Of a DNA stretch of 64,000 bases, positions 27,261 through 36,488 are shown in pieces. The notes under the pieces were generated by a model. The model was given only the letters and a program-made list of their open reading frames with translations. It was not told the DNA's origin and searched no databases. How positions within the stretch are numbered: position 1 is the stretch's first letter; each line of letters starts with the position of its first letter. The DNA lies in contig NZ_AZDH01000003.1 of the NCBI RefSeq assembly GCF_001435445.1, forward strand, positions 136,572 through 200,571, read 5' to 3'. Origin of the DNA: Companilactobacillus kimchii DSM 13961 = JCM 10707. Its GTDB lineage: Bacteria > Bacillota > Bacilli > Lactobacillales > Lactobacillaceae. The translations under genes and the position numbers were made by a program.

Positions 27261-28952
27261 TTAGATTGAAGTTCCAATAAGCATTGGAAGAATAACAGGA
27301 TTTCGTTCAGTACGTTTGTAGAGGAATTCTTGCAATCCTTCAATAATAACTCGTTTAAGAATAGCTTCTGTTACTTTGTTTTCATCATCGTCGAAAGCAT
27401 TCTTGATCAAGTGGAAAACACGTTTTTGTGCTTGATTGATCAATTCACCTGATTCACGCATGTAAACAAAACCACGTGAAAGAATATCAGGACCAGCTAG
27501 AACGATATGTTTTTGATAGTCAATAGTTGCTACAACAACAACCATTCCTTCCTCTGAAAGAACTTGACGATCGTGAATAACAACATTACCAATATCACCA
27601 ACACCCTTACCATCGACATAAACATCGCCAGCAGGGAAGTGACCTGCAACTCGGGCATTATCCTTAGTTAAAGCTAAGACATCACCATTTTCCAGAAGGA
27701 ATGAATGATCCTGTGGGACATCACAGAGAGCAGCAAGTTCAGTGTGAATCTTCAACATACGATATTCACCGTGAATTGGCATAAAGAACTTAGGTTTCAT
27801 CAAGCGGAGCATCAACTCTTGTTCCTCTTGACCACCATGTCCTGAAGCATGGATGTTGTTAACTTTACCATGAATAACTTCAGCACCAGCTTCTGATAGT
27901 TGGTTAATCAAATGGTTAACACTGATGGTATTACCAGGAATTGGATTACTTGAGAAGATAACGGTATCTCCAGGTTGAATAGTAATCTGTCTATGTGTTC
28001 CGTTAGCAATACGACTCAAAGCGGCTAGCGGTTCACCTTGTGATCCGGTACAAAGAATCAAAGTCTCATTTGCGGGTGTCTGATTCAAAGCATGTGGGTC
28101 AATTAACATATCATCAGAAATATTAAGGTAGCCTAGTTCACGGCCATTCTCAATTGCTTGTTCCATACTTCGTCCAAAGACGGCAATCTTACGTCCTTGT
28201 TGGATAGCCGCATCGACAGCCTGTGAGATACGATAAATATTAGAAGCAAAGGTAGCAAAGATAATTCTGCCATTGATAGTTTCGAATATTTGATGAATTG
28301 TCAAACCAACTGAACGTTCAGACTTTGAAAATGTAGGAATTTCGGCATTTGTACTATCTGATAGTAGACATAAGACACCTTTTTGTCCTAAGGCAGCCAT
28401 TTTTTGTAAGTTAGGTGATGGTAAACCAGCAACTGGAGTCAAATCGAATTTGAAATCACCAGTTTCAACGATGATACCTTGTGGTGTATGGACAGCAACA
28501 CCTAAAGTATCGGGGATAGAATGGGTAGTTCTGAAGAAGGAAACACTTGTCTTAGGGAATTTGATAACATCATCTTCATGTAAGACGTGCATTTCTGTAG
28601 TTCTTAACAATCCGTGTTCTTCCAATTTACCCTTGATCAATGCACATGCCAATGGACCGGCGTAAACAGGGATATTTGGAAGTTGTTGGAGTAGATAAGG
28701 AATACCACCAATGTGGTCTTCGTGACCATGGGTAATAAATAATCCTTTGATCTTGTCCTTGTTTTCTACTAAGTAACTGTAATCGGAAATGACGTAGTCA
28801 ATTCCAAGAAGTTCATCTTCGGGAAACTTAATTCCGGCATCAATAACGATTAGTTCGTCCTGATACTGAACTCCATACATATTTTTACCGATTTCACCAA
28901 GGCCCCCGATGGCAAAAACGGCAACTTCATTATTTTTAACTTTAAATGACAT
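27261..28952 (-). CDS. rnjA: Ribonuclease J1
   Basis: A 563-residue metallo-beta-lactamase/beta-CASP nuclease with 5'-3' exonuclease and endonuclease action, central to mRNA turnover. The zinc motif HGHEDHIGG is complete (H75, H77, D79, H80), followed by the beta-CASP domain and the C-terminal [11 protein letters not shown] and PIHGEYRM motifs. The start is 3 bases after the rpoY stop, forming the rpoY-rnjA pair conserved in Bacilli. A second, degenerate paralogue lies at about 47.7 kb. Confidence 0.96.
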   Translation of the reverse strand: MSFKVKNNEVAVFAIGGLGEIGKNMYGVQYQDELIVIDAGIKFPEDELLGIDYVISDYSYLVENKDKIKGLFITHGHEDHIGGIPYLLQQLPNIPVYAGPLACALIKGKLEEHGLLRTTEMHVLHEDDVIKFPKTSVSFFRTTHSIPDTLGVAVHTPQGIIVETGDFKFDLTPVAGLPSPNLQKMAALGQKGVLCLLSDSTNAEIPTFSKSERSVGLTIHQIFETINGRIIFATFASNIYRISQAVDAAIQQGRKIAVFGRSMEQAIENGRELGYLNISDDMLIDPHALNQTPANETLILCTGSQGEPLAALSRIANGTHRQITIQPGDTVIFSSNPIPGNTISVNHLINQLSEAGAEVIHGKVNNIHASGHGGQEEQELMLRLMKPKFFMPIHGEYRMLKIHTELAALCDVPQDHSFLLENGDVLALTKDNARVAGHFPAGDVYVDGKGVGDIGNVVIHDRQVLSEEGMVVVVATIDYQKHIVLAGPDILSRGFVYMRESGELINQAQKRVFHLIKNAFDDDENKVTEAILKRVIIEGLQEFLYKRTERNPVILPMLIGTSI

Positions 28953-28955
28953 TAA

Positions 28956-29168
28956 CTAAAACTCCGTCAATTTAAACTCAGGACTCTTTTTCTCGTACTC
29001 TAAATGCTTTTCGTCGAGTTCCTGAATAAATTCAATATTATAGTCGGTATTTTTTTCAACTGCTTCACGTACAGCAATGCTTGATTCAGCATCCATGTAT
29101 AGTGAATGTGTAAATTCACGACGGGGGTTATCTAGTTCGCTTGTTTGATATAAAACTTTATAAATCAA
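28956..29168 (-). CDS. rpoY: RNA polymerase epsilon subunit
   Basis: A 70-residue accessory subunit of Firmicutes RNA polymerase (formerly DUF1447/YkzG). It shows the family pattern of IYKVLYQ at the start, RREFTHSLYMDAES in the middle and FIQELDEKHLEYE near the end. The start is TTG at 29168, with AAAGGAG 9 bases upstream. It is the first gene of the rpoY-rnjA unit. Epsilon binds near the secondary channel; loss has mild effects in Bacillus. Confidence 0.93.
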   Translation of the reverse strand: MIYKVLYQTSELDNPRREFTHSLYMDAESSIAVREAVEKNTDYNIEFIQELDEKHLEYEKKSPEFKLTEF

Positions 29169-29194
29169 TATAAATTTCTCCTTTAAATCGAATT

Positions 29195-29218
29195 AAATGA
29201 AACAGGTCAGTTTCATTT
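29195..29218 (-). other. Leader hairpin upstream of rpoY-rnjA
   Basis: AAATGAAAC (29195-29203) and GTTTCATTT (29210-29218) form a perfect 9-bp stem with a 6-base loop in the transcribed leader, about 25 bases before the rpoY start. No T-run follows on the minus strand, so it is not a terminator. It may affect mRNA stability. Confidence 0.55.
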
Positions 29219-29263
29219 GACGTTTTTTCTAGTCCATTTGTGCGTTAATCAATAGATAGCACA

Positions 29264-29292
29264 ATTCTACCATATATAAAATAGTAAGTATA
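29264..29292 (-). promoter_or_regulatory. Candidate promoter of rpoY-rnjA
   Basis: On the minus strand TGG precedes TAGAAT (29269-29264), an extended -10, with TATACT (29292-29287) 17 bases upstream as a poor -35. Confidence 0.5.
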
Positions 29293-29305
29293 CTTGAAGG
29301 CTATA

Positions 29306-29866
29306 TTAAGAAATTACCACAGTACTTGGATCAAGTGTAAATGGTTCTTTCTTGTCGATCTTGTCGTAATATAAGTGGCCGTTCAAATGATCAATTTCAT
29401 GTTGACAAACGATAGCAGGGTATCCCTTAACGCGTAATGTTTGAGAATTACCTTCAAAATCATCATATTTAATAGTAATACGATCAGCACGTGGCACGAA
29501 TCCTGGAACATCTTTATCAACTGAGAGACAACCTTCGCCTTCAGACAAGGCAGCCTTTTGAACTGAGTTTCTGACAATAACAGGATTGATCAAAGTGATC
29601 TTTAGAAGAGGCTTGTCAGGATCTTCTTCATTTGGTACTAAAACAGCAGCCATCATTTCTGAAACGCCAACTTGAGGAGCAGCCAAACCGACACCAGCAC
29701 GTAATTGGTGCTTTTCAGCGTATTCTTCATCTTGACTCTTAACGAGATACTCCATCATGTTAGCGGCTAAAGCTTTATCTTCATCGCTTAATGGGAATTT
29801 AACATCTGCTGCAACTTTTCTTAAAACGGGATCGCCATCACGGACGATATCTTTCATAAAATACAT
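29306..29866 (-). CDS. def: Peptide deformylase
   Basis: Removes the formyl group from nascent proteins at the ribosome exit. The 186-residue product has all three metal and catalytic motifs: [10 protein letters not shown] (near residue 59), EGCLSV (near residue 112) and QHEIDHLNG (near residue 155). Length and the insertion pattern fit type 2 enzymes of Gram-positive bacteria. The first ATG (MYFMKDIV) lies 5 bases after GGAGG and matches the family start. It stands alone, divergent from the D-LDH gene. Confidence 0.96.
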   Translation of the reverse strand: MYFMKDIVRDGDPVLRKVAADVKFPLSDEDKALAANMMEYLVKSQDEEYAEKHQLRAGVGLAAPQVGVSEMMAAVLVPNEEDPDKPLLKITLINPVIVRNSVQKAALSEGEGCLSVDKDVPGFVPRADRITIKYDDFEGNSQTLRVKGYPAIVCQHEIDHLNGHLYYDKIDKKEPFTLDPSTVVIS

Positions 29867-29974
29867 AGTTTCCTCCGAATGTTTAATTGTATAAAAATAC
29901 TTCAGTATATCTATTATAGATTATTTTTCGATAAAAATAGAAGGATTTGAGAAAAAACCTGTTTGAGAATTTTT

Positions 29975-29988
29975 AGAAAACGATTTCA
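29975..29988 (+). promoter_or_regulatory. Candidate cre site upstream of D-LDH
   Basis: AGAAAACGATTTCA matches 13 of 14 positions of the catabolite-responsive element TGWAANCGNTNWCA. It sits about 12 bases upstream of the proposed -35 box, a place where CcpA usually activates. Confidence 0.6.
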
Positions 29989-30000
29989 AATGTACTATTT

Positions 30001-30030
30001 TTGTTTTGCTAAGGGGGTACATGATAAAAT
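30001..30030 (+). promoter_or_regulatory. Candidate promoter of the D-LDH gene
   Basis: TTGTTT (30001-30006) and TAAAAT (30025-30030) are 18 bases apart, and TGA directly before the -10 makes it an extended form. A start near 30037 would give a 50-base leader. Confidence 0.6.
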
Positions 30031-30088
30031 ATTCTTATATGTTATCGGTTACACAATGATACATAAATATTGCTACTGGAGGTTTTAC

Positions 30089-31087
30089 ATGAAATTAATT
30101 GACTTTGGTGTCAGAGAAGATGAAAAGAAATATATTGAGGAGTGGTCTACAGAGAACAATATAGAAGTAAAAATCGTTTCCGATTTACTAACGCCTGAAA
30201 CTGTTCAGTTAGCAAAGGGCTATGACGGAATTGTTGCTTATCAACAATTGCCATATGATGAGAAGATTTTTGATGTGATGAATGAATATGGAATCCATGT
30301 TCTTTCACTTAGAAATGTCGGTGTCGATAATGTTCCATTTGCAGCTCTTAAGAGAAATCAGATTCGTTTGACTAATGTACCTAGTTATTCACCTGAGGCT
30401 ATCGCGGAATATTCAGTTACAGGCTTAATGGCTTTACTAAGAAATTTAAAACATATGATCAGAAAAGTGGACCAACATGATTTTCGATGGGCTCCTGATA
30501 TCGGCCGTGAGCTAAATCAGCTTACAGTAGGTGTTGCTGGAACCGGAAGAATTGGTCGCGCTGCAATAAAAATTTATCAAGGATTTGGAGCAAAAGTTAT
30601 CGCATATGATAAATTTCACAATCCGGAATTAGAAAAAGAAGGAATGTATGTTGATGATCTTGATACCTTACTAAAGGAATCAGACGTCGTGACGTTACAT
30701 ATTCCAAGTCTTGGTAAAGGTCATACTCTGATCAATAGTAAGTCGATTGCTGAGATGAAGGACAATGCTATTGTTATTAATACAGCACGTGGTGATTTAA
30801 TTAATACAAAGGATTTATATGATGCAGTGGCTTCAGGTAAGCTTTATGGAGCTGTTTTGGATGTCTATGAAAAGGAAGTTGGCGTCTTTAATTCCGATTT
30901 GAGTGATCAAGAATTTTCTGACGAGGTATTAGATAAGGTAATTAAAAGTCCAAGATTTATTTTGACACCCCACATAGCTTTCTATACGACTAAGGCGGTT
31001 AAGAATATGGCTACTGTTTCTCTAAATGCTATGGTTTCAGAATTAAATACTGGAACTTCAGAAAATGAGATAGATTTGGGAAAATAG
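30089..31087 (+). CDS. D-lactate dehydrogenase (D-2-hydroxyacid dehydrogenase)
   Basis: A 332-residue NAD-dependent enzyme reducing pyruvate to D-lactate. The Rossmann motif GTGRIGRAA is near residue 152; catalytic positions are seen as NTARGDLI (Arg near 234), DVYEKEVGVF (Glu near 263) and TPHIAFYT (His near 295). The Tyr/Phe-rich end HIAFYT and LRNVGVDNV favour lactate over other D-hydroxy acids. The long open frame before ATG 30089 is not coding-like; TGGAGG (30077-30082) lies 6 bases before this ATG. Several D-2-hydroxyacid dehydrogenases occur in lactobacilli, so the main substrate is probable, not certain. Confidence 0.88.
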   Translation: MKLIDFGVREDEKKYIEEWSTENNIEVKIVSDLLTPETVQLAKGYDGIVAYQQLPYDEKIFDVMNEYGIHVLSLRNVGVDNVPFAALKRNQIRLTNVPSYSPEAIAEYSVTGLMALLRNLKHMIRKVDQHDFRWAPDIGRELNQLTVGVAGTGRIGRAAIKIYQGFGAKVIAYDKFHNPELEKEGMYVDDLDTLLKESDVVTLHIPSLGKGHTLINSKSIAEMKDNAIVINTARGDLINTKDLYDAVASGKLYGAVLDVYEKEVGVFNSDLSDQEFSDEVLDKVIKSPRFILTPHIAFYTTKAVKNMATVSLNAMVSELNTGTSENEIDLGK

Positions 31088-31105
31088 TGACTACTTTCAC
31101 AAACT

Positions 31106-31125
31106 AATATAAAATATTTTATATT
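31106..31125. repeat. Perfect 20-bp AT-only palindrome between D-LDH and pdhA
   Basis: AATATAAAAT is followed directly by its reverse complement ATTTTATATT. It may be an operator or a weak terminator stem; there are no G or C bases and no clear T-run after it. Confidence 0.5.
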
Positions 31126-31144
31126 CAAAGAATGCCTAAACTAC

Positions 31145-31172
31145 TTGTTTTTTGAGCGATCAATGTTAGACT
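31145..31172 (+). promoter_or_regulatory. Candidate promoter of pdhABCD
   Basis: TTGTTT (31145-31150) and TAGACT (31167-31172) are 16 bases apart and TGT precedes the -10 (extended form). Transcription would start near 31179. Confidence 0.55.
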
Positions 31173-31181
31173 AAATTTATA

Positions 31182-31195
31182 TGAAAGCCCTTACA
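31182..31195 (+). promoter_or_regulatory. Candidate cre site of the pdh operon
   Basis: TGAAAGCCCTTACA differs by one base from the strong cre form TGAAAGCGCTTACA. It lies just after the proposed transcription start, where bound CcpA would block transcription. Confidence 0.65.
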
Positions 31196-31236
31196 GATTT
31201 CACAAGGGATAAGTTTTTATGAAAGGACTGTGGAGA

Positions 31237-32337
31237 ATGGCAAATAAACCAATTGTTGATTTTGAAGCACTTAAAAATAATTTATCGAATGTTTCAAAAC
31301 CCATTCAAGTATTGAATGAAAAAGCTGAGATAACAGATCAAGAAGTCTTTGATTCATTTTCAGATGATGATTTAGTTGAGTTTATGAAAAAGATGGTATG
31401 GGAGCGTGCATTGCATGAACAGACAATGAACTTCTCTCGTCAAGGTCGGATGGGCTTCTATGCACCGACTGAAGGTGAGGAAGCTTCTGAGATGGGAACT
31501 GTTTTAGCAATGAAGAAGAATGATTATCTTCTTCCAGCTTATCGTGATGTACCTCAATTGATTCAACATGGTGCCACAGTAACTCAAGCTTATTTGTGGT
31601 CACGTGGACATGTTGCTGGTAACAAATTTGAAGCTCGTTCTATGATGCCACAAATTATCATTGGTGCCGCATATGATGAGGCAGCCGGTGTAGCTATGGG
31701 TCTAAAGAAGAACGGTGAAGACGCTATTGCATTTACTTATACTGGTGATGGTGGTACTTCCCAAGGTGATAGTTATGAAGGAATGAACTTTGCTGGTGCC
31801 TTTAAGGTTCCTGCACTATTCATTGTTCAAAATAATGGCTTTGCCATTTCAACACCACGTGCAAAACAAACAGCTGCTCCAACACTAGCTCAAAAAGCTG
31901 TTGCCGCTGGTATTCCAAGCATTCAAGTTGATGGTATGGATATCTTGGCTTGTTATGCTGTAGCTAAGGCAGCCCGTGAGTACATTACAGCCGGAAATGG
32001 TCCTGTGATGATTGAAACTTTGACATATCGTTTCGGTGCGCACTCAAGTGCTGGGGATGATCCTAAACGTTACAGAACTAAGGCTGAAGAACAACCATGG
32101 TTCGATAAGGATCCATTAATTCGATTAAGAAAAGTTCTTGAAGACAAAGGCTTATGGTCGGAAGAACAAGAAGATAAACTAGTTGATGAATATAAAGCTT
32201 CATTTAAGGAAGCAATCAAAGAAGCCGATGCAGTTCCTGAAGATAAAGTTTCAGATATGTTGAAACGTACCTTTGAAATTCCAACTCCAGAAATGAAGAA
32301 AGAAATCGCTAAATTTGAAGCAAAGGAGTCGAAGTAA
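31237..32337 (+). CDS. pdhA: Pyruvate dehydrogenase E1 component, alpha subunit
   Basis: With PdhB forms the thiamine-diphosphate-dependent E1 that decarboxylates pyruvate. The 366-residue protein has the ThDP motif [17 protein letters not shown]...NN near residues 165-195 and the phosphorylation-loop-like [13 protein letters not shown] region. ATG at 31237 is preferred over ATG at 31219 because AAAGGA (31222-31227) lies 9 bases before it. pdhB begins 2 bases after the stop. Bacterial E1 of the alpha2-beta2 type fits Gram-positive complexes. Confidence 0.95.
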   Translation: MANKPIVDFEALKNNLSNVSKPIQVLNEKAEITDQEVFDSFSDDDLVEFMKKMVWERALHEQTMNFSRQGRMGFYAPTEGEEASEMGTVLAMKKNDYLLPAYRDVPQLIQHGATVTQAYLWSRGHVAGNKFEARSMMPQIIIGAAYDEAAGVAMGLKKNGEDAIAFTYTGDGGTSQGDSYEGMNFAGAFKVPALFIVQNNGFAISTPRAKQTAAPTLAQKAVAAGIPSIQVDGMDILACYAVAKAAREYITAGNGPVMIETLTYRFGAHSSAGDDPKRYRTKAEEQPWFDKDPLIRLRKVLEDKGLWSEEQEDKLVDEYKASFKEAIKEADAVPEDKVSDMLKRTFEIPTPEMKKEIAKFEAKESK

Positions 32338-32339
32338 AA

Positions 32340-33317
32340 ATGGCTAAGAAAACTTACATTCAAGCAATTACAGACGCCTTAGACATTGTTCTTGAAGATG
32401 ATCCAAAAACTTTGATCTTTGGTGAAGACGTTGGTAAAAACGGTGGTGTTTTCAGAACGACTCAAGGGCTTCAAGAAAAATATGGTGAAGACCGTGTCTT
32501 CGATACACCTTTAGCTGAATCAGGAATCTTAGGATTGGCAACTGGATTAGGTTTAACTGGTTGGCGTCCAATCCCTGAAATCCAATTCATGGGCTTTTCA
32601 CTCGAAGCTGTTGATCAAATCATTGGTCAAGAAGCTAGAATGCGTTTCCGTTTTGACGGATTAAAGACAGCTCCTGTAACAATTCGTACACCTTATGGTG
32701 GGGGTACTCATACGGCTGAAATGCACGCTGATAACTTGGAAAATATTTTTGCAAGTACTCCAGGTTTGCGTGTAGTTATGCCAAGTAATCCATATGATGC
32801 TAAGGGACTCTTAATTTCATCAGTTGAAAATAATGATCCTGTGCTATTTATGGAAAACTTGAAATTATATCGTTCAATGAAAGATGATATTCCTGATGGC
32901 AAATATACAGTTCCTTTGGATAAAGCTAATGTTGCTCGTGAGGGTAATGACATTACTATCGTAGCCTATGGTGCTGAAGTAAATGAAGCTTTGAAAGTTG
33001 CTGATGAATTAGCTAAGAAGAATATTTCTGTTGAAGTTATTGATCTTAGAACAGTTTCACCAATTGATACTGATACAATTTTCAAATCAATCGAAAAGAC
33101 TCATAAAGTAGTTATTGTTCAAGAAGCACAAAAGATAGCTGGTGTGGGTGCACAAGTTGCCTCAGCTATTGCCGAAGATGCGGTTCTTTCTCTTGATGCA
33201 CCAATTGGTAGAGTTGCAGCTCCAAATAGTGTATATCCATTTGCCTTAGGTGAAGACACTTGGATTCCACGTGCAAAAGAAATTGAAGAAAAAGTAAATG
33301 AAATTCTCAACTACTAA
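32340..33317 (+). CDS. pdhB: Pyruvate dehydrogenase E1 component, beta subunit
   Basis: The 325-residue partner of Pdh[16 protein letters not shown] near residue 27, [11 protein letters not shown] near residue 58 and the C-terminal domain with [16 protein letters not shown] (about residue 222) are typical of E1 beta; together with the alpha subunit it closes the ThDP site. A GGAG sequence in the pdhA end serves as ribosome binding site, so the two are translationally coupled. Confidence 0.96.
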   Translation: MAKKTYIQAITDALDIVLEDDPKTLIFGEDVGKNGGVFRTTQGLQEKYGEDRVFDTPLAESGILGLATGLGLTGWRPIPEIQFMGFSLEAVDQIIGQEARMRFRFDGLKTAPVTIRTPYGGGTHTAEMHADNLENIFASTPGLRVVMPSNPYDAKGLLISSVENNDPVLFMENLKLYRSMKDDIPDGKYTVPLDKANVAREGNDITIVAYGAEVNEALKVADELAKKNISVEVIDLRTVSPIDTDTIFKSIEKTHKVVIVQEAQKIAGVGAQVASAIAEDAVLSLDAPIGRVAAPNSVYPFALGEDTWIPRAKEIEEKVNEILNY

Positions 33318-33342
33318 TTAATCGAAGGAAGGGAATCCAACT

Positions 33343-34632
33343 ATGGCTTACAAATTTAAATTACCTGAACTAGGTGAAGGGATGGCCGAAGGTGAGATCG
33401 CCAGCTGGCTAGTAAAAGAAGGGGACACAGTAAAAGAAGATGACTCCTTAGTAGAAATTCAAAACGACAAATCGGTTGAAGAATTGCCTTCACCAGTTGC
33501 TGGTACTGTTAAACAAATTGTCGCTCAAGAAGGAGATACAGTTGAAATCGGTGACACTTTGATTGTGATCGATGATGGTTCTCCTGATACAGGCGACGAT
33601 GACCAACCAGCCAAAGATGATAAAGAAGCTGAAAAGTCCGATTCTGATAAAGAAACTGAAATTGCATCTAAAGAAGAGGCTACTGCCGGTCCAGCTACTG
33701 GATCAGCTGATGCTCACTATTTGGCAATGCCTTCAGTACGTCAGTATGCTCGTGACAAAGGTGTAGATTTGGCAAAGGTTACACCTAGTGGCAAGCACGG
33801 ACAGATTACTAAAGCTGATGTAGATTCATTCGACGGTAGTGCCGCACCTCAAGCAGCAGCTCAACCTGCAGCCGCTGCAGCACCAGCACCTACAAATACT
33901 ATTACACCATACAAGTCAGCCACTCCGGAGCTCGAAACACGTGAGAAGATGTCAATGACTAGAAAAGCTATTGCTAAGGCAATGCTTAATAGTAAACACA
34001 CAGCTCCACATGTAACTAGTTTTGATGACGTTGAAGTAAGCGCTTTGATGGCTAACCGTAAGAAATATAAGGCAATTGCTGCTGATAAAGGTATTCATTT
34101 GACATTCTTGCCTTATATCGTAAAAGCTTTAGTTGCTGTAATGAAAGAATACCCAGAATTGAATGCTTCAATTGACGATTCTACTGAAGAAATTGTTTAC
34201 AAGCACTATTACAACGTTGGTATTGCAACTAACACAGAACATGGACTTTATGTTCCAAATGTTAAGAACGTTGATTCTAAAGGTATGTTTGAGATTGCTA
34301 AAGAAATCACTGAAAACTCACAAGCTGCTTATGACAATAAATTGAGTATGGATAAGATGTCAGGTGGTTCAATTACAATCAGTAACGTCGGTTCTATTGG
34401 TGGTGGCTGGTTTACACCGGTTATCAATTATCCAGAAGTAGCAATTCTTGGTGTTGGTAAGATTGCTAAAGAACCTTATGTTGATGAAGATGGCAACATT
34501 CAAGTAGGTAATATGTTGAAGTTATCATTGAGTTATGATCATAGATTGATTGACGGTGCTTTGGCACAAAATGCTTTGAATCTCTTGAAGAAATTGTTGC
34601 ATGATCCAGATATGTTATTAATGGAGGGCTAG
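33343..34632 (+). CDS. pdhC: Pyruvate dehydrogenase E2, dihydrolipoamide acetyltransferase
   Basis: The 429-residue core protein of the complex, moving acetyl groups to CoA. It has one N-terminal lipoyl domain with the modified lysine in QNDKSVEE (K43), an acidic linker, the peripheral-subunit-binding domain (MPSVRQYARDKGVDLAKVTPSGK cut: about residues 127-165), an Ala/Pro-rich hinge and the catalytic domain ending with SYDHRLIDG (H400, D404). The hinge codons are GC-richer than the rest. Only one lipoyl domain is present. Confidence 0.96.
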   Translation: MAYKFKLPELGEGMAEGEIASWLVKEGDTVKEDDSLVEIQNDKSVEELPSPVAGTVKQIVAQEGDTVEIGDTLIVIDDGSPDTGDDDQPAKDDKEAEKSDSDKETEIASKEEATAGPATGSADAHYLAMPSVRQYARDKGVDLAKVTPSGKHGQITKADVDSFDGSAAPQAAAQPAAAAAPAPTNTITPYKSATPELETREKMSMTRKAIAKAMLNSKHTAPHVTSFDDVEVSALMANRKKYKAIAADKGIHLTFLPYIVKALVAVMKEYPELNASIDDSTEEIVYKHYYNVGIATNTEHGLYVPNVKNVDSKGMFEIAKEITENSQAAYDNKLSMDKMSGGSITISNVGSIGGGWFTPVINYPEVAILGVGKIAKEPYVDEDGNIQVGNMLKLSLSYDHRLIDGALAQNALNLLKKLLHDPDMLLMEG

Positions 34633-34637
34633 TTAAC

Positions 34638-36065
34638 ATGGCAGAAAATGTAATAGAAAAAGATACCGTTATTATTGGTTCCGGCCCTGGTGGTTACGTT
34701 GCAGCAATCAGAGCTTCAGAATTAGGACAAGATGTTACTATCATTGAAAAGTCAGATACCGTTGGTGGTGTTTGTCTAAATGTTGGTTGTGTTCCATCAA
34801 AAGCTTTAATTACAGCTGGACACAGACTTCAACAAGCTAAAGATTCATCAACTTATGGAATTACTACTAGTGATGCCACAATTGATTTTACTAAAACACA
34901 AGCTTGGAAAGATGAAAAAGTTGTTGCCAGAATGACTGGCGGTGTACAAATGCTTTTGAAGAAGCATCATGTTGAATTAATCAATGGTGAAGCTTATTTA
35001 GATAGCGATACACAATTAAGAGTTATGCCAAGTGGTCCTAGACAATTTATGGATAACGGTGGCGGACAAACAATTAAGTTCAAGCACTTAATTTTAGCAA
35101 CTGGTAGTCGTCCTATTGAAATTAGAGGATTCAAGTTTGATGATCGTGTTATTGATTCAACCGGCGGATTAAATTTGAAAGAAGTTCCAAAGGAATTCGT
35201 CATTATCGGTGGTGGTTATGTCGGAACAGAGTTGGCTGGCGCATATGCTGATTTAGGTTCACATGTAACTATCCTTGAAGGTTCACCTAACATTATTCCT
35301 AACTTTGAAAAGGATATGGTTTCAATTGTTAAGAAGAACCTTGAAAAGAAAGGCGTTACAATTATTACAAATGCTATGGCCAAGAAGAGTGAAAACAAAG
35401 GCGATAGTGTTGAAGTAACTTATGAAGTCGATGGCAAACCAACAACAATCAGTGCTGATTATTGTATGGTAACTGTTGGTCGTCGTCCAAATACGGATAA
35501 CTTTGGACTTGAAATGACTAATGTTAAATTGACTGAAAAAGGTTTAGTTGAAGTAGACGAACAAGGTAAAACTTCCGTCGATAATATTTATGCAATTGGT
35601 GATATTACACCAGGACCAGCTTTGGCCCATAAGGCCTTCTTTGAGGCTAAGACAGCAGCTGGAGCAATTTCAGGTAAACATACAGCTAACGACTATATTG
35701 GTGTTCCAGCGGTTTGTTTTACTGATCCTGAGTTAGCTAGTGTTGGTCTAACAGAAAAAGATGCTAAGGATAAAGGAATTGATGTTAAAGTAGCTAAATT
35801 CCCATTTGCCGGAAATGCACGTGCTGTTTCACTTGATGCCGCTGAAGGATTTGTTAAGTTGATTGCTCAAAAAGATACAGGTACTTTACTAGGTGGTCAA
35901 ATTGTTGGACCAGGAGCTAGTGACTTAATTTCTGAATTAAGTGTAGCTGTTAACTGTCAACTTAATGCTGAGGATATTGCTCTTACAATTCATCCACATC
36001 CAACTTTGGGTGAACCTATTCAAGAAGCTGCCGATATTTTAATTGGTTATCCAACACATATTTAA
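34638..36065 (+). CDS. pdhD: Dihydrolipoamide dehydrogenase (E3)
   Basis: The 475-residue flavoprotein that re-oxidises lipoamide and makes NADH. The FAD motif GSGPGGYVAA begins at residue 14, the redox disulfide is GGVCLNVGCVPS (C46, C51), the NAD-binding GGGYVGTELA is near residue 190, and the C-terminal base pair is in TIHPHPTLGE. It is 5 bases after pdhC and followed by the operon terminator. Confidence 0.97.
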   Translation: MAENVIEKDTVIIGSGPGGYVAAIRASELGQDVTIIEKSDTVGGVCLNVGCVPSKALITAGHRLQQAKDSSTYGITTSDATIDFTKTQAWKDEKVVARMTGGVQMLLKKHHVELINGEAYLDSDTQLRVMPSGPRQFMDNGGGQTIKFKHLILATGSRPIEIRGFKFDDRVIDSTGGLNLKEVPKEFVIIGGGYVGTELAGAYADLGSHVTILEGSPNIIPNFEKDMVSIVKKNLEKKGVTIITNAMAKKSENKGDSVEVTYEVDGKPTTISADYCMVTVGRRPNTDNFGLEMTNVKLTEKGLVEVDEQGKTSVDNIYAIGDITPGPALAHKAFFEAKTAAGAISGKHTANDYIGVPAVCFTDPELASVGLTEKDAKDKGIDVKVAKFPFAGNARAVSLDAAEGFVKLIAQKDTGTLLGGQIVGPGASDLISELSVAVNCQLNAEDIALTIHPHPTLGEPIQEAADILIGYPTHI

Positions 36066-36134
36066 TAGAGAAAAGGGAAGAACGTTTAGAAACCGAAAAG
36101 AGGATTTTTCGTATACTAAATTAATTATTTCCGT

Positions 36135-36165
36135 AAAAAAGCGATGCAATTGTATCGCTTTTTTT
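36135..36165 (+). terminator. Terminator of the pdh operon
   Basis: AAGCGAT and ATCGCTT pair around GCAATTGT, flanked by A- and T-runs of six to seven bases. Confidence 0.85.
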
Positions 36166-36197
36166 GTATAGTAGAGTAAAAATGAAGGGAGCTATCA

Positions 36198-36488
36198 ATG
36201 CATAATTACAGTTATCCTCTTGATGAGACATGGTCACAAGATGAGATTGTTAAAGTGATTGCTTTATATAATGCGGTTGAAAAAGCCTATGAATCAAGTA
36301 TAAAAAGTGATGAATTTTTGCAAAAATATCGCTCATTCCAACAAGTGGTTCCAATGAAAATGGAGCAAAAAAAATTAGATAAAGAATTTGAGTTTGAATC
36401 GGGCTATTCCATCTATCAAGTATTTAAAAAGTGTCGTACAGCAAAAAAAGGCGAGAAAGTAAGGATTCACAATGACAGTAGACAGTAA
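36198..36488 (+). CDS. UPF0223 family protein (YktA-like)
   Basis: A 96-residue protein starting NYSYPLDETWSQDEIVKVI, the family hallmark. It is probably helical and cytoplasmic. Function is unknown. The end overlaps the inositol-monophosphatase-like gene by 17 bases, the same pairing as yktA and yktC vicinity in Bacillus. Confidence 0.87.
   Translation: MHNYSYPLDETWSQDEIVKVIALYNAVEKAYESSIKSDEFLQKYRSFQQVVPMKMEQKKLDKEFEFESGYSIYQVFKKCRTAKKGEKVRIHNDSRQ

Noticed and set aside
27206-27343. Longer N-terminus for dagK reaching into rnjA
   Set aside because: It would cross the rnjA terminator; AAAGGG and the family-like start at 27205 fit better.
29963-30088. Longer N-terminus for the D-LDH gene
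   Set aside because: The stretch covers the cre site and promoter; the ATG at 30089 has a strong TGGAGG and gives the family length.
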